A DNA stretch of 64,000 nucleotides from Lysobacter antibioticus (GCF_001442535.1 NZ_CP013141.1:749196-813195); one strand, 5' to 3'. Positions 18,801 through 27,725 are shown, numbered from the stretch's first letter. Program-made: numbers and translations. Notes: generated by a model from the sequence alone, not told the origin.

Positions 18801-20714
18801 GTACGCCGCATGCCAATCGGTTTGAATCGTGCGCGTATGCGGCATTACTCCCGCGCCCGAACTTAAGCCCTCTTTACGACTCGTCTCCTGGAACTGGTCG
18901 TATACATAGTTCGTTCGCGCACCCAATGAAGTCTTGCTCCACTGTCGCCTATTAGCCGAGTAGAACGCTGTCTCTGGCGCAGTTACCGATCCATCGGTCG
19001 TAGCGACCGCGATTTGAGTGGGTTGGCGAAAGGCCTCGGTAGAGAAGGTATAGGTTTTTACCGCACCCGTCGGCAAAGTCACTGTCGTCGTACCGTTTGC
19101 GTTATACGCAAGCGAGACCTTGCCCGCTCCACCGGCATGATCGCTGATTGTCACGCGCCCGTATTCGTCGTAATCATAGGTCGCATAACGCTGACCGTTT
19201 TCATCGACCACCCCCGTCAAATGATGCGGGAACAACTTGGGGTCGCAACCGGGAATCGCTGCTCCTGTCGCCGTGCGGCAAAGATGATCTGCTTCGGCAT
19301 ACAGGTACTCGGGACCCTCGCCGGCCTCGGGCCCCGCCTTGCTGACATGCGTCAACCGGCCCATCGAATCATAAACATACTCGACGAGCGACTTGCCGTC
19401 GGCTTCGATCCGCCCGATGCGAACGCCGTTATCGTCCAGACTCGGTTGAGCCGCGAGGACATAATGTAACGAAATCGCTCTTCCCGACGGGCTGCGAATA
19501 CGCAGCAAGTCTCCCGCAACCAGACAGATTGCGGACTGGACATCAGCCTCGGTGCAGTAACTCACGCTATAAAATCGACCGCCGCGATCGAAACCGACCA
19601 AACGGCCTGCTTCGCTGAACCATACAAGCTCCCCTGCGCCCGAGGAGAGACGCCAGCGACCGTATTGAGCGGCCACGGCATCCGGCTCACGAACCAAGAT
19701 CACGCCAGGACGGTTCGTCGAACGGTAGGTGGTTTCCGTCACCTTCGTCATAAGCTCAAAGTAGCCATCGGACCTTACCCAGGTCTGCGGCAACCCGTTG
19801 TACATCATCATCTGGGCCGAATAGGAATGCGCCCAGTTGTCTCCCAGCCCGGATTGCAACGACAAATCCCGCACGGAGTTGTACACCCGCTGGAACGTGT
19901 CGCCTTCCCAGTCGAAGTCGCTATCGCGATATTCCTTATTGCCGGTGGCCGCAACGGCTGGATTTCCGTCCTTGCAGCAAGAATCGTACTGGGCGGACTT
20001 CTTGGAAATCGTCCCTCTGGCGGTATTGGTACAAACCAGCGGCCACTTGATGGTCGAATTCGCATACGCCGCTGAAAATGTCGCCGGGCAACGATACCAA
20101 TCCCTCCTTGTGATATACCAAGGGTGAATTTGTGTCGGCGAAACCTGAACATCGAGCCTACGCGCGGATGGCTCAGCGCTAGTGTAATTACGCGATTGAT
20201 AGAGATATTCGCCTTGCGGCGTCCAACTGATAGTGCTCGGCTCGTAGGCGCCGGAATAGGTACCGTTTACTGGCTGGCTATAGAGGGATGATCTATAAGC
20301 ATCGACCGCCATCGTCGCCTCGTCGCCGCACCAAATGGAAGCGTCCGGAGCCGTTACCGCACCGGTGGAATTGGCTGAATTGCAGCCACGCCAGGTGCTT
20401 ACATAGTTGGCCCGATAGAAATCATCGATGTAGATCGGCGTACGACGCTTGGTCTTATATTCCCGGAAGAAATTGCCAGGCCCAATCTCGCGAGTGGAAT
20501 CCACTTCCAAGAGCGAATTCCCGATCGGCGTCGCCGGCTCCGTACGAATGTAGCTCTCAGCTTCGCCCAAAGTATTGAAACACGCCGTCTCCTGCCCCGG
20601 CATATAGCGCGTGGCGCAGTACTGGTCGGCCGCCAGCGAAACGCCGGGAAGCAGCAAAATCGCCAACGTCGCACAGACGAGGGATACGAAGCGGAGCAAT
20701 GCGCTATGCGCCAT
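15867..20714 (-). CDS. Exported RHS-repeat protein with C-terminal zincin-like toxin domain
   Basis: A 1615-residue RHS/YD-repeat protein. A Sec signal peptide ends near residue 28 (PGVSLAAD). A DUF6531-like region starts about residue 247 (GNPAVAATGNKEY). YD repeats such as YEYDAAHRLTDIYDNAGN fill residues 500-1420. The RHS core ends in DPIGLKGG ... DLYGL at residue 1469. The last 146 residues are a variable tip containing LAHESSHIKTA: His1521, Glu1522 and His1525 form an HExxH zinc site, with Glu in EFSAHAAELRCL as a possible third ligand. Such cages release C-terminal toxins in contact-dependent competition. The 5' and 3' thirds are AT-richer than the middle. No VgrG or PAAR domain is seen. 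Confidence 0.9.
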   Translation of the reverse strand: MAHSALLRFVSLVCATLAILLLPGVSLAADQYCATRYMPGQETACFNTLGEAESYIRTEPATPIGNSLLEVDSTREIGPGNFFREYKTKRRTPIYIDDFYRANYVSTWRGCNSANSTGAVTAPDASIWCGDEATMAVDAYRSSLYSQPVNGTYSGAYEPSTISWTPQGEYLYQSRNYTSAEPSARRLDVQVSPTQIHPWYITRRDWYRCPATFSAAYANSTIKWPLVCTNTARGTISKKSAQYDSCCKDGNPAVAATGNKEYRDSDFDWEGDTFQRVYNSVRDLSLQSGLGDNWAHSYSAQMMMYNGLPQTWVRSDGYFELMTKVTETTYRSTNRPGVILVREPDAVAAQYGRWRLSSGAGELVWFSEAGRLVGFDRGGRFYSVSYCTEADVQSAICLVAGDLLRIRSPSGRAISLHYVLAAQPSLDDNGVRIGRIEADGKSLVEYVYDSMGRLTHVSKAGPEAGEGPEYLYAEADHLCRTATGAAIPGCDPKLFPHHLTGVVDENGQRYATYDYDEYGRVTISDHAGGAGKVSLAYNANGTTTVTLPTGAVKTYTFSTEAFRQPTQIAVATTDGSVTAPETAFYSANRRQWSKTSLGARTNYVYDQFQETSRKEGLSSGAGVMPHTRTIQTDWHAAYSRPTERRTLNNTDALIAKSKWTHNDRGQVVTSTQVDPVTNAERTTTTTYCEAADVAAGGNCPVLGAVKAVDGPRTDVADVSSYSYYASDDPACAASPATCAYRKGDLWKITDALGHATEFLRYDVAGRALSSKDANGVVTDLEYTPRGWLAARKVRGTNNGSEADDAITRMEYDLTGQIKKVIQPDGMFVRYEYDAAHRLTDIYDNAGNRIHYTLDNAGNRTKEDTNDSNGALMRTLSRVYNQLGQLKTAKTAEGHPTGFSYDANGNGDVTTDALGRKTDNDYDPLDRLAKTLQDVGGINAKSEFKHDALDRLTEVSDPKGLKTAYGYNGFGDKVRLSSPDTGVSTFLYDSAGNLKGDTDARGVERTYSYDALNRLVAVSYPTSGLNEAYVYDSVPAVCPAGENFTQGRLTLMADFSGSTQYCYDRFGHTVRKVQTTNGKVFTLQYAYDLAGQLSRITYPNGATVEYRRDVQGRISRIDAKGGAGGVAEMLLSQVSYQAFGPAVGWTYGNGRVMARPLDLDYRPAAVSDPAPGGLSFGLGFDAVSNINKLTPAGTANPLLAYSYDALNRLTHLRDGPTNEAIESYTYDATGNRLSFANAGGAHTYTYPADSHRLIHANSGSSRSYDASGNATQVDGKTFVYNDAGRSSELKQGPTLLKTYFYNGRGELVRKQTESGNSFSIYDESGRRLGEYDGNGNLVQQVVWMDHLPVGLFVGNNALHYIEPDHLATPRVVIDAVRNVAVWNWDIKGEAFGSGSPNQDPDQDGIAFVLDMRFPGQLHDAVSGMSYNYFRDYDSAVGRYSQSDPIGLKGGVATYAYSDSSPLSKWDLYGLSPALGPGFVTGDDVLGWVACKGGELLPIVNERTLAWAYGECPGPIRDCVLAHESSHIKTARGLSPSICTENFWESGHGDVRYLADDDTAQRMLSEFSAHAAELRCLAAKLRQLDRCDEKCRRVILRAIRDTANRIPSIANGSYGKH

Positions 20715-20928
20715 GACAGGTCATCCGATGAAGAGAGCCGCGGGGCGGCTGGAACGTCCTTGGTCCTATGCAGTCGAAGGCGGTGCCGGCGAGTACGTGA
20801 AAGCGACCGAGTCGGGCTTTGGCCCGTGGCGATGATCACGCTTGGCGATCTCATCTTTCAAGACGCGCGCGCTGCAATTCGCCGATTTGTGAATTCAGGC
20901 AGCCCAAAGCACATAGCGCGCAAACAAA

Positions 20929-20948
20929 AACCCGGCCGGAGCCGGGTT
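20929..20948 (-). terminator. Rho-independent terminator after pilU
   Basis: An eight-base stem (AACCCGGC/GCCGGGTT) with a CCGG-containing loop is followed on the minus strand by a run of T residues (GTTTTTGTTTG). It lies 32 bases beyond the pilU stop and so ends the pilT-pilU direction of transcription. Confidence 0.85.
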
Positions 20949-20979
20949 CTTCATTCGCAGCGATGCCGCCGCCGATGCC

Positions 20980-22158
20980 TTAGCGCACTTCGGCCACTTC
21001 GACGCCGTCCATGCCTTGCGACAAGGTGCGCGCGTCGCCGCCCTGGGCGAGCTTGATGCGCAGGCGCACTTCGTTCTGCGAGTCGGCGTAACGCAGGGCG
21101 TCTTCGTAACCGATCTCGCCGGCCTGGTAGAGCTCGAACAGGGCCTGGTCGAAGGTCTTCATGCCGAGCTGCACGGATTCCTTCATCAGTTCCTTCAGCT
21201 TGTGGATCTCGCCGTCGCGGATGTAGTCCTGGGCCAGCGGGGTGCCGAGCAGGATTTCCATGGCGACGCGGCGGCCCTTGCCGTCCGGGGTCGGGATCAG
21301 CTGCTGGGCGACCACGCCCTTGAGGTTAAGCGACAAGTCCATCAGCAACTGGTCGCGGCGGTCCTCGGGGAAGAAGTTGATGATGCGGTCCATCGCCTGG
21401 TTGGCGTTGTTGGCGTGCAGCGTGCACAGCACCAAGTGACCGGTTTCGGCGAAGGCGTTGGCGTGGTCCATGCCTTCGCGGGTGCGCACCTCGCCGATCA
21501 TGATCACGTCCGGCGCCTGGCGCAGGGTGTTCTTGAGCGCGTTCTCCCAACTGTCGGTGTCGATGCCGACTTCGCGCTGGGTGATGATGCAGCCTTCGTG
21601 GCGGTGGACGAATTCGATCGGGTCTTCGATGGTGATGATGTGTCCGGTCGAGTTCTGGTTGCGGTAGCCGATCATCGCCGCGAGCGAGGTCGACTTACCG
21701 GTACCGGTGGCGCCGACGAAGATGATGATGCCGCGCTTGGTCATCGCCAGCGTCTTGATGATCGGCGGCAGGTTCAGTTCTTCGACGGTCGGGATCTTGG
21801 TCTCGATGCGGCGCAGGACCATGCCGACCTGGTTGCGCTGGTAGAAGCAGCTCACGCGGAAGCGGCCGACGCCGGTCACGCCGATGGCGAAGTTGCACTC
21901 GTGGGTCTTTTCGAACTCTTCACGCTGCTGCGGGCTCATCACGTTGAGCACGAGATCGCGGCTCTGCTGCGGCGTCAGCGGGTTCTGGGTGATCGGGCTG
22001 ATCTTGCCGTGGACCTTCATCGACGGCGGCATGCCCGAGGTGATGAACAAGTCCGAGGCGCGCTGGTGCGCCATCAGCTTGAGGAAGGAGGTGAAGTCGA
22101 TGGCGCCGGTGGCGGGGCTGGCCGGGCCGGCCGGATTCGGATTGGCTGGGTTGTTCAT
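20980..22158 (-). CDS. pilU: Type IV pilus retraction ATPase PilU
   Basis: A 392-residue PilT-like hexameric ATPase. An N-terminal PAS-like part (about 20-110) precedes the RecA core with Walker A GATGTGKS, the Asp box ITIEDPIEF, Walker B DVIMIGEVR and His box HLVLCTLHANN. The proline-rich N-terminus and the long C-terminus distinguish it from PilT. PilU supports PilT in pilus retraction at the inner-membrane base. It is 104 bases downstream of pilT in the same direction. Confidence 0.94.
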   Translation of the reverse strand: MNNPANPNPAGPASPATGAIDFTSFLKLMAHQRASDLFITSGMPPSMKVHGKISPITQNPLTPQQSRDLVLNVMSPQQREEFEKTHECNFAIGVTGVGRFRVSCFYQRNQVGMVLRRIETKIPTVEELNLPPIIKTLAMTKRGIIIFVGATGTGKSTSLAAMIGYRNQNSTGHIITIEDPIEFVHRHEGCIITQREVGIDTDSWENALKNTLRQAPDVIMIGEVRTREGMDHANAFAETGHLVLCTLHANNANQAMDRIINFFPEDRRDQLLMDLSLNLKGVVAQQLIPTPDGKGRRVAMEILLGTPLAQDYIRDGEIHKLKELMKESVQLGMKTFDQALFELYQAGEIGYEDALRYADSQNEVRLRIKLAQGGDARTLSQGMDGVEVAEVR

Positions 22159-22262
22159 GGGGCTACCTCCTCGGGAGGTCTGGAACTAGGGGAAGTCGTG
22201 CGCAAGCGGCGGTCGGCGCGGTGCGGAGGCCGGCGAAGCGGAATACTTCGCCGGCGGGCGCA

Positions 22263-23300
22263 TCAGTCGAACAAACGCTTGTCCTTCGCGTACTCGCGCG
22301 CCTGCGGCCGCAGGATCATGCCGCGCTTGACGAGGTCTTGCAGGTGCTGGTCGAGCGTCATCATGCCGTGGCTCTGGCCGGTCTGGATCGCCGAGTACAT
22401 CTGCGCGACCTTGTCTTCGCGGATCAGGTTACGGATGGCGGGGATGCCGACCATGATCTCCCATGCCGCGGTACGACCGCCGCCGACCTTCTTGAGCAAG
22501 GCCTGCGAGATCACCGCGCGCAAGGACTCCGACAGCATCGAACGCACCATCGGCTTTTCGCCGGCGGGGAACACGTCGATGATGCGGTCGACGGTCTTGG
22601 CCGCCGACGAGGTATGCAGGGTGCCGAACACCAAGTGGCCGGTCTCGGCCGCGGTCAGCGCCAGGCGTATGGTTTCCAGGTCGCGCAACTCGCCGACCAG
22701 AATATAGTCGGGGTCTTCGCGCAGCGCCGAACGCAAGGCCTCGTTGAAGCCGTGGGTGTCGCGGTGGACTTCGCGCTGGTTGATCAGGCACTTCTGCGAG
22801 GTGTGCACGAACTCGATCGGGTCTTCGACCGACAGGATGTGCGCGTACTCGTTCTTGTTGATGTGGTCGATCATCGCCGCGAGCGTGGTCGACTTGCCCG
22901 AACCGGTCGGGCCGGTCACCAGGATCAGGCCCTGCGGCTGTTCGATCAGCTGGCGGAAGATCGGCGGGCAGCCGAGGTCTTCCAGCGACAGCACTTCCGA
23001 CGGAATGGTACGGAACACCGCACCGGCGCCGCGGTTCTGGTTGAAGGCGTTGACGCGGAAACGCGCCAGGCCAGGAATCTCGAACGAGAAGTCGACCTCG
23101 AGGAATTCTTCGAAGTCGCGGCGCTGCTTGTCCGACATGATGTCGTAGACGAGCGCATGGACCTGTTTGTGGTCCAGGGCCGGAATGTTGATGCGGCGTA
23201 CGTCGCCGTCGACCCGGATCATCGGCGGCAGACCTGCCGACAGATGAAGATCGGATGCTTTGTTCTTAACCGAAAACGCCAGAAGTTCGGCGATATCCAT
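22263..23300 (-). CDS. pilT: Type IV pilus retraction ATPase PilT
   Basis: A 345-residue retraction motor. Motifs: Walker A GPTGSGKST, Asp box LSVEDPIEF, Walker B DYILVGELRD, His box HLVFGTLHTSS and the C-terminal AIRNLIRE signature needed for retraction in characterised PilT. The ATG at 23300 follows GGGAG; five extra codons upstream are discarded. It is divergent from yggS, the order known from Pseudomonas and xanthomonads. Confidence 0.96.
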   Translation of the reverse strand: MDIAELLAFSVKNKASDLHLSAGLPPMIRVDGDVRRINIPALDHKQVHALVYDIMSDKQRRDFEEFLEVDFSFEIPGLARFRVNAFNQNRGAGAVFRTIPSEVLSLEDLGCPPIFRQLIEQPQGLILVTGPTGSGKSTTLAAMIDHINKNEYAHILSVEDPIEFVHTSQKCLINQREVHRDTHGFNEALRSALREDPDYILVGELRDLETIRLALTAAETGHLVFGTLHTSSAAKTVDRIIDVFPAGEKPMVRSMLSESLRAVISQALLKKVGGGRTAAWEIMVGIPAIRNLIREDKVAQMYSAIQTGQSHGMMTLDQHLQDLVKRGMILRPQAREYAKDKRLFD

Positions 23301-23460
23301 GCGTGCTCCCCGCACTGCAGGGACCCGTCATCCGGGTCCGTGAAAAGCCAGCCTCAAGGGCTTGATTGCAACTTCAAGCTGGAACCAAACCACCCCTGCG
23401 AGGCAGTATAGCCCCCTCACGGCATGTCCGATCCAGCCCTTTCACTACAGGATTCCCCTC

Positions 23461-24159
23461 GTGCACGAGCACGTCCTGCACGACATCTTGCATCAGTTGA
23501 CGCATACGGCGCATGACGCCGGAAGGCCGGTACCTCGATTGCTTGCGGTCAGTAAGACCCGGGATGAGACGGCGGTCGCGAATCTGGCGCTGAAAGGGCA
23601 AACCGCGTTCGGGGAGAACTACGTTCAGGAGGCCCTGGCCAAGCAAAACGCGATGGCCGGGACCGCCGCGGCCGGGCTGGCGCTGGAGTGGCACCTGATC
23701 GGCCACCTGCAGTCGAACAAGGCCGCCGAGGCCGCCACGCGCTTCGATTGGGTCCAGACCGTCGACCGGCTGAAGCTGGTGACGGCATTGGCCCGCCACC
23801 GGCGCGCCGACCAGGCCGCGCTCAACGTATTGATTCAAGTGAATATCGACGACGAAGCCAGCAAGCACGGCTGCCGTCCTGACGAGGTCGAGGCGCTCGC
23901 GACCGCGATCGCGGCCGAGCCGCGACTGCGCCTGCGCGGGCTGATGGTGATCCCCGCGCCGCACGACGAACCTGAGTTACTACGCCCGGCGTTCCGGCGC
24001 AGCAAGCAGTTGTTCGACTCGCTCACTCAAACTCACCGCAGCGTCGACACCTTGTCGATGGGTATGAGCGACGACTACGCGGTGGCGATCGCCGAGGGCT
24101 CGACCATGGTCCGGATCGGCACCGCCCTGTTCGGGGCGCGGACCAAGCCGCAGGCCTGA
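23461..24159 (+). CDS. yggS: PLP homeostasis protein YggS (PROSC family)
   Basis: A 232-residue YggS-type protein. The pyridoxal phosphate lysine is Lys32 in LLAVSKTR, and GENYVQEALAK, WHLIGHLQSNK and LSMGMSDDY are family motifs. These proteins bind PLP and balance B6 vitamers and amino-acid pools; no enzymatic reaction is known. The GTG at 23461 gives the normal family length and follows ACAGGA; a longer frame starting at 23362 overlaps the promoter region of pilT. Confidence 0.92.
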   Translation: MHEHVLHDILHQLTHTAHDAGRPVPRLLAVSKTRDETAVANLALKGQTAFGENYVQEALAKQNAMAGTAAAGLALEWHLIGHLQSNKAAEAATRFDWVQTVDRLKLVTALARHRRADQAALNVLIQVNIDDEASKHGCRPDEVEALATAIAAEPRLRLRGLMVIPAPHDEPELLRPAFRRSKQLFDSLTQTHRSVDTLSMGMSDDYAVAIAEGSTMVRIGTALFGARTKPQA

Positions 24160-24235
24160 GTCCCACGGACGGTGCCGGGCGGACGGCGCCGACCGCGGTT
24201 GTTATCCTGCGGGCCGGTCTCCGCAGTGGTCGAAC

Positions 24236-25072
24236 ATGTCCGAATCCGCTTCTCTCCCCTCCGGGCCGATCGCCTTCATCGGCGGCGGCAACATGGCGCG
24301 CAGCCTGATCGGCGGCCTGGTCGCCCGCGGCGTCGCCGCGCGCGACATCCGCGTCGCCGAGCCCGTCGAGGCCCTGCGCGCTGCCTTGCAACGCGATTTC
24401 GGCGTGCAGTGCTTCGACGACGCCAAGGCCGCGGCCGAGGGCGCGTCGGTGTGGCTGCTCGCGGTCAAGCCGCAGGTCATGCGCGAGGTCTGCGCGAGCC
24501 TGGCGGCGCAAGCCGCCGCGCAACGCCCGCTGGCGATCTCGATCGCCGCCGGCATCACCGCCGGCCAGCTCGACCGTTGGTTGGGCGGTGGCGCCGCGGT
24601 CGTGCGGGCGATGCCTAACACCCCCGCCCTGCTCGGCGCCGGCATCACCGGGCTGTACGCCAACGCGGCCGCGGCCTCGCGCTTCGGCCAGGCGGCGAGT
24701 CTGCTCGATGCGGTCGGGCCGACCGTGCGCATCGACGAGGAAGCGCAGATGGACGCGGTGACCGCGGTCTCCGGCAGCGGCCCGGCCTATGTCTTCCTGC
24801 TCGCCGAGGCGATGCAGCAGGCCGGCCAGGTCCAGGGGCTGAGCGCCGAGGCGGCGCGCGCCCTGGTCCGGCAGACCCTGCTCGGTGCGGCGACCATGCT
24901 GACCCATAGCGAGGAGCCGGCCGAAATGCTGCGCGCACGCGTGACCTCGCCGGGCGGCACCACCCAGGCCGCGATCGAGACCTTCGAGGCCGGCGGTTTC
25001 CGCGCCCTGGTCGACCGCGCAATCGCTGCGGCGACCGAGCGCGGCCGCCAGTTGTCGGCGGCGAACGAATGA
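24236..25072 (+). CDS. proC: Pyrroline-5-carboxylate reductase
   Basis: A 278-residue reductase for the last step of proline synthesis. The Rossmann motif FIGGGNMARS is near residue 14, and the C-terminal signature around TVSGSGPAYVFLLAEAM and SPGGTTQAAI is complete. It lies 76 bases after yggS. The stop overlaps the start of the DUF4426 gene by ATGA. Confidence 0.95.
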   Translation: MSESASLPSGPIAFIGGGNMARSLIGGLVARGVAARDIRVAEPVEALRAALQRDFGVQCFDDAKAAAEGASVWLLAVKPQVMREVCASLAAQAAAQRPLAISIAAGITAGQLDRWLGGGAAVVRAMPNTPALLGAGITGLYANAAAASRFGQAASLLDAVGPTVRIDEEAQMDAVTAVSGSGPAYVFLLAEAMQQAGQVQGLSAEAARALVRQTLLGAATMLTHSEEPAEMLRARVTSPGGTTQAAIETFEAGGFRALVDRAIAAATERGRQLSAANE

Positions 25073-25542
25073 GCCGGCTCGCAGGCATAGCCGCGGCCGT
25101 CGCCATGCTGGCGCTGCTCGCCGGCTGCGGCGGCGAAGGCCCGGCGCCGGCGCAGAATCCGAATGCCGCGCGCAGCGAGGAAGTGGTGCGCGTCGGCGAC
25201 ATCAGCGTGCGCGCCAGCGCCATCCAGGCCAAGCAGTTGTCGCCGGCGATCGCCCAGCGTTACGGCGCCAGCCACGACGAACGCACGGTGCTGGTAGTGG
25301 TGTCGCTGCGCAAGGGCGACGACGCGACCTCGGTATCGGTGCCGGCGAAAGTCACGGTGACCAGCGTCGATCTGCTCGGCCGCAAGCAGGCCCTGAGCAT
25401 GCGCGAGATGCGCGACGGCGAACTGCTCGACTACGTCGGTGTGGTCTCGATCTCGCCGCCGGACACCTTGCGCTTCGACGTCAAGGCGGTCGGCGAGCAG
25501 GGGCAGCGTTATACCTTGCAGTTCAATCGGGATTTTTTCTGA
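25069..25542 (+). CDS. DUF4426 lipoprotein
   Basis: A 157-residue predicted lipoprotein with lipobox LLAGC and the acylated cysteine at residue 20. The remainder matches the DUF4426 pattern (all-beta, ending YTLQFNRDFF). This family is commonly found beside proC and yggT in gammaproteobacteria; its function is not known. It is translationally coupled to proC by an ATGA overlap. Confidence 0.85.
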   Translation: MSRLAGIAAAVAMLALLAGCGGEGPAPAQNPNAARSEEVVRVGDISVRASAIQAKQLSPAIAQRYGASHDERTVLVVVSLRKGDDATSVSVPAKVTVTSVDLLGRKQALSMREMRDGELLDYVGVVSISPPDTLRFDVKAVGEQGQRYTLQFNRDFF

Positions 25543-25595
25543 GGGGCCGGTCGCTCCGAATGGGCAGACTTGCCGCATCGCGCTGAAGTCTCTGG

Positions 25596-25615
25596 ATCCC
25601 CGCTTTCGCGGGGAT
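25596..25615. repeat. Dispersed hairpin element
   Basis: A perfect eight-base stem, ATCCCCGC/GCGGGGAT, with a TTTC loop, flanked by CTGG and GACGA. This form is widespread between genes of xanthomonads (from general knowledge). It may act as a terminator for the yggS-proC unit, although no run of T follows. Confidence 0.6.
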
Positions 25616-25684
25616 GACGAGCCAAGGCAGTGAGGACCCGTGTTTTCGTCGATTACTGGCCTGACGCGGTCGTTCGATTATCGC

Positions 25685-25752
25685 GGTCGCGGCTTGCGCC
25701 GCTCCTACCCTTTGCTACGTCGCCCAGGGTAGGAGCGGCGCAAGCCGCGACC
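25685..25752. repeat. Perfect 27-nt inverted repeat
   Basis: The arms at 25685-25711 and 25726-25752 are exact reverse complements, separated by 14 bases. Each arm is one copy of the GGTCGCGGCTTGCGCCGCTC repeat, which also occurs singly near 52350 and 61592 and in degenerate form near 15300. The pair lies between convergent genes and could fold as a strong transcript hairpin. Confidence 0.9.
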
Positions 25753-25778
25753 ACGTCCCCACGACCGCCGACGCACCG

Positions 25779-26777
25779 CTACGGCCCCGGCAACAACCCA
25801 TTGCGCGTCAACACATCGACGCGGCGGCGTTCGTTGGCGTCGAACCCCTGCAATAGCGAAGCCATGCGCTGCCGGCGCTGGCTGTCGCTGAGCGCGGTAT
25901 CGGCCAGCACGCGTTGGCGTTGGGCAGCGTAGCGACGCAAGCGGTCCTGCCACTGCGCCTTGCGCGCATCCAACTGCGCCAGGCGTTGCGCGGCCTCGCG
26001 TCCATATAAGGCTTCGCGTTCGGCGTAGCGCGTGGCGGCGTCGACCCGACGCGCTTCGAAAGCGCGGCTTTGCCGCACGGCGCTGTCGAGTTCCAGACCT
26101 TGCGCCCGCTCGGCCTGCCATTGCGGGTCCAAGCGCGCGTCCAGTTCGGCCACACGTCTTGCGCGCGTGGCCTCATCGAGACTGCGGTCGGCCAACAACC
26201 TGCGCCGTGCGAGCGCGTCGTCGTAGGCGCGCTCTTCCTCGCCGTACCAGGCCTGCGCGAGTTCGGCGCCGAGGCGTTCGCGGCGCAGCGAACGCACCCG
26301 CGCCACCGCGGCCTCCATGTCGCGCGCCTCGTGTCCGGCCGCGACCGAATCGCGCTCCAGGGCGACATAGGCATCGAACCAGGCCAGCACCGTCGCCAAC
26401 GCATCCGCAGCCAGATGCGGCTGCAGATGCGCGATCAGCGCGACGCGGATCGCTTCCGGCGATTGCTCGCCGGTGCGGCTGAGGAAGTAATCGAACAAAC
26501 GCCGCAGTTCGCGATCCGGCTGCGGGCGCCCCCGCGCGTCGACGCGCACGCCGCCGTCGACTTCGGTGTCGCGCAGCGAATCGGCCCGCGCCCCGATACT
26601 GGCGGCCGACGCGCCCGCGGAAACCGCAACCGCGAGCGGTGGATCGATGTCGCGCACGCCGGTCACGGCCGAGCTGGTCATCGCCGACCCCTCGTCTCGG
26701 CTCGACAGCCACCACCCGCCCGCCAGCATCGCGGCGAAGGCGCAAGCCGCCGCGAGCATGCCCGGCACCGGCCGCAT
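25779..26777 (-). CDS. lifO: Lipase chaperone (foldase)
   Basis: A 332-residue membrane-anchored lipase-specific foldase. An N-terminal membrane helix (about 8-25) is followed by an Ala/Ser-rich linker and the diagnostic motif RRLFDYFLS at residues 92-100, then an all-helical arginine-rich domain that wraps the lipase. It starts three bases after the lipase stop. The known role is folding the secreted lipase in the periplasm before type II export. Confidence 0.93.
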   Translation of the reverse strand: MRPVPGMLAAACAFAAMLAGGWWLSSRDEGSAMTSSAVTGVRDIDPPLAVAVSAGASAASIGARADSLRDTEVDGGVRVDARGRPQPDRELRRLFDYFLSRTGEQSPEAIRVALIAHLQPHLAADALATVLAWFDAYVALERDSVAAGHEARDMEAAVARVRSLRRERLGAELAQAWYGEEERAYDDALARRRLLADRSLDEATRARRVAELDARLDPQWQAERAQGLELDSAVRQSRAFEARRVDAATRYAEREALYGREAAQRLAQLDARKAQWQDRLRRYAAQRQRVLADTALSDSQRRQRMASLLQGFDANERRRVDVLTRNGLLPGP

Positions 26778-26780
26778 CGC

Positions 26781-27725
26781 TTACAGACCGGCGTTCTTGA
26801 GGCGGTTGACCTGACTGCGATAGACGCTGGTCGGGCTGGAACTGAAGAGGCCGCGCAGGCCGGCTATCTGGTTGACCTCGTCGAGATGGTTCCAGCCGTA
26901 GTCGTCGCGGATCACCTGGCCCCAATGCGAGGAACAGCGCCCGACCAGGCCGTCGTTGGCTTCGCCGCCGAACAACAGGCCGCCGGCGACCATCGCCACG
27001 TCGGAGGCGTCGAGCAGATGGGTGCCGCGCGAGGTGCCGCCGAGCGAGTAATAGCGAATGCCGTTGACGCTTGCGGCGCCGGAACCGCAGGCGGTGGTCG
27101 GCGCGCCCTGCGGATAGCGCGCGTTGAACCGCGCCGAACCGGCGCTTTCCAGCGCGGCCAGGGCGGCCAGCGAATCCTGGGTGTCGTCGCTGCCCGACAA
27201 CAGGCCGATCAGACCGGCGAAAGCGTTGACGAACGATGCGGCCAGGGGCCGCAGCGGCGAGCCTTCGGGCAGGGTCGTGCCGACGAAATCGGCGACCTTG
27301 CTGCCGGCATGCGGCGAGCCGACCGAGGTCATCGACGCGACCAGGTCCGGGCGCACCGCGGCGACATAGCGCGCGGTCGGGCCGCCTTGGCTGTGGCCGA
27401 TCAGATTGAACCTGCCGTAGCCGTGCAGGGCCTGCAGATGTTCGAGTTGGTCGATCAGGGCTTCGCCGCGGACTTCGTTGGATTGGGTCGCGGCCACTTG
27501 CGCGACGTGCACGCGGGCGCCACCGGCACGCAGGGCCTCGGGAATGCCGAACCAGTAGTCGTAGACGCCGCCGATCGCATCGAAGCCGAACAGGCCGTGC
27601 ACCAGCACCACCGGGTGGCGGGTCCGGGTGTAGTCGTCGGCCGATGCCGGGAACCCCCCGGCCAACAACAGACAGGCCAGCAGCAGCGGTGCGCGCAACA
27701 GGCGCCGGTAATGAAGTCGCGACAT
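26781..27725 (-). CDS. Secreted triacylglycerol lipase, family I.1/I.2
   Basis: A 314-residue lipase precursor with a signal peptide ending near residue 29 (FPASAD). The oxyanion segment VLVHGLFG is at 41-48, nucleophile Ser112 in GHSQGG, acid Asp258 and His280 in NHLDEVN; Cys213 and Cys264 are placed as the disulfide of Pseudomonas/Burkholderia lipases. The ATG at 27725 follows GGAGG. The adjacent foldase gene confirms the chaperone-dependent class. The 277 bases up to the next gene on the other strand hold no gene and should contain both promoters. Confidence 0.95.
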   Translation of the reverse strand: MSRLHYRRLLRAPLLLACLLLAGGFPASADDYTRTRHPVVLVHGLFGFDAIGGVYDYWFGIPEALRAGGARVHVAQVAATQSNEVRGEALIDQLEHLQALHGYGRFNLIGHSQGGPTARYVAAVRPDLVASMTSVGSPHAGSKVADFVGTTLPEGSPLRPLAASFVNAFAGLIGLLSGSDDTQDSLAALAALESAGSARFNARYPQGAPTTACGSGAASVNGIRYYSLGGTSRGTHLLDASDVAMVAGGLLFGGEANDGLVGRCSSHWGQVIRDDYGWNHLDEVNQIAGLRGLFSSSPTSVYRSQVNRLKNAGL

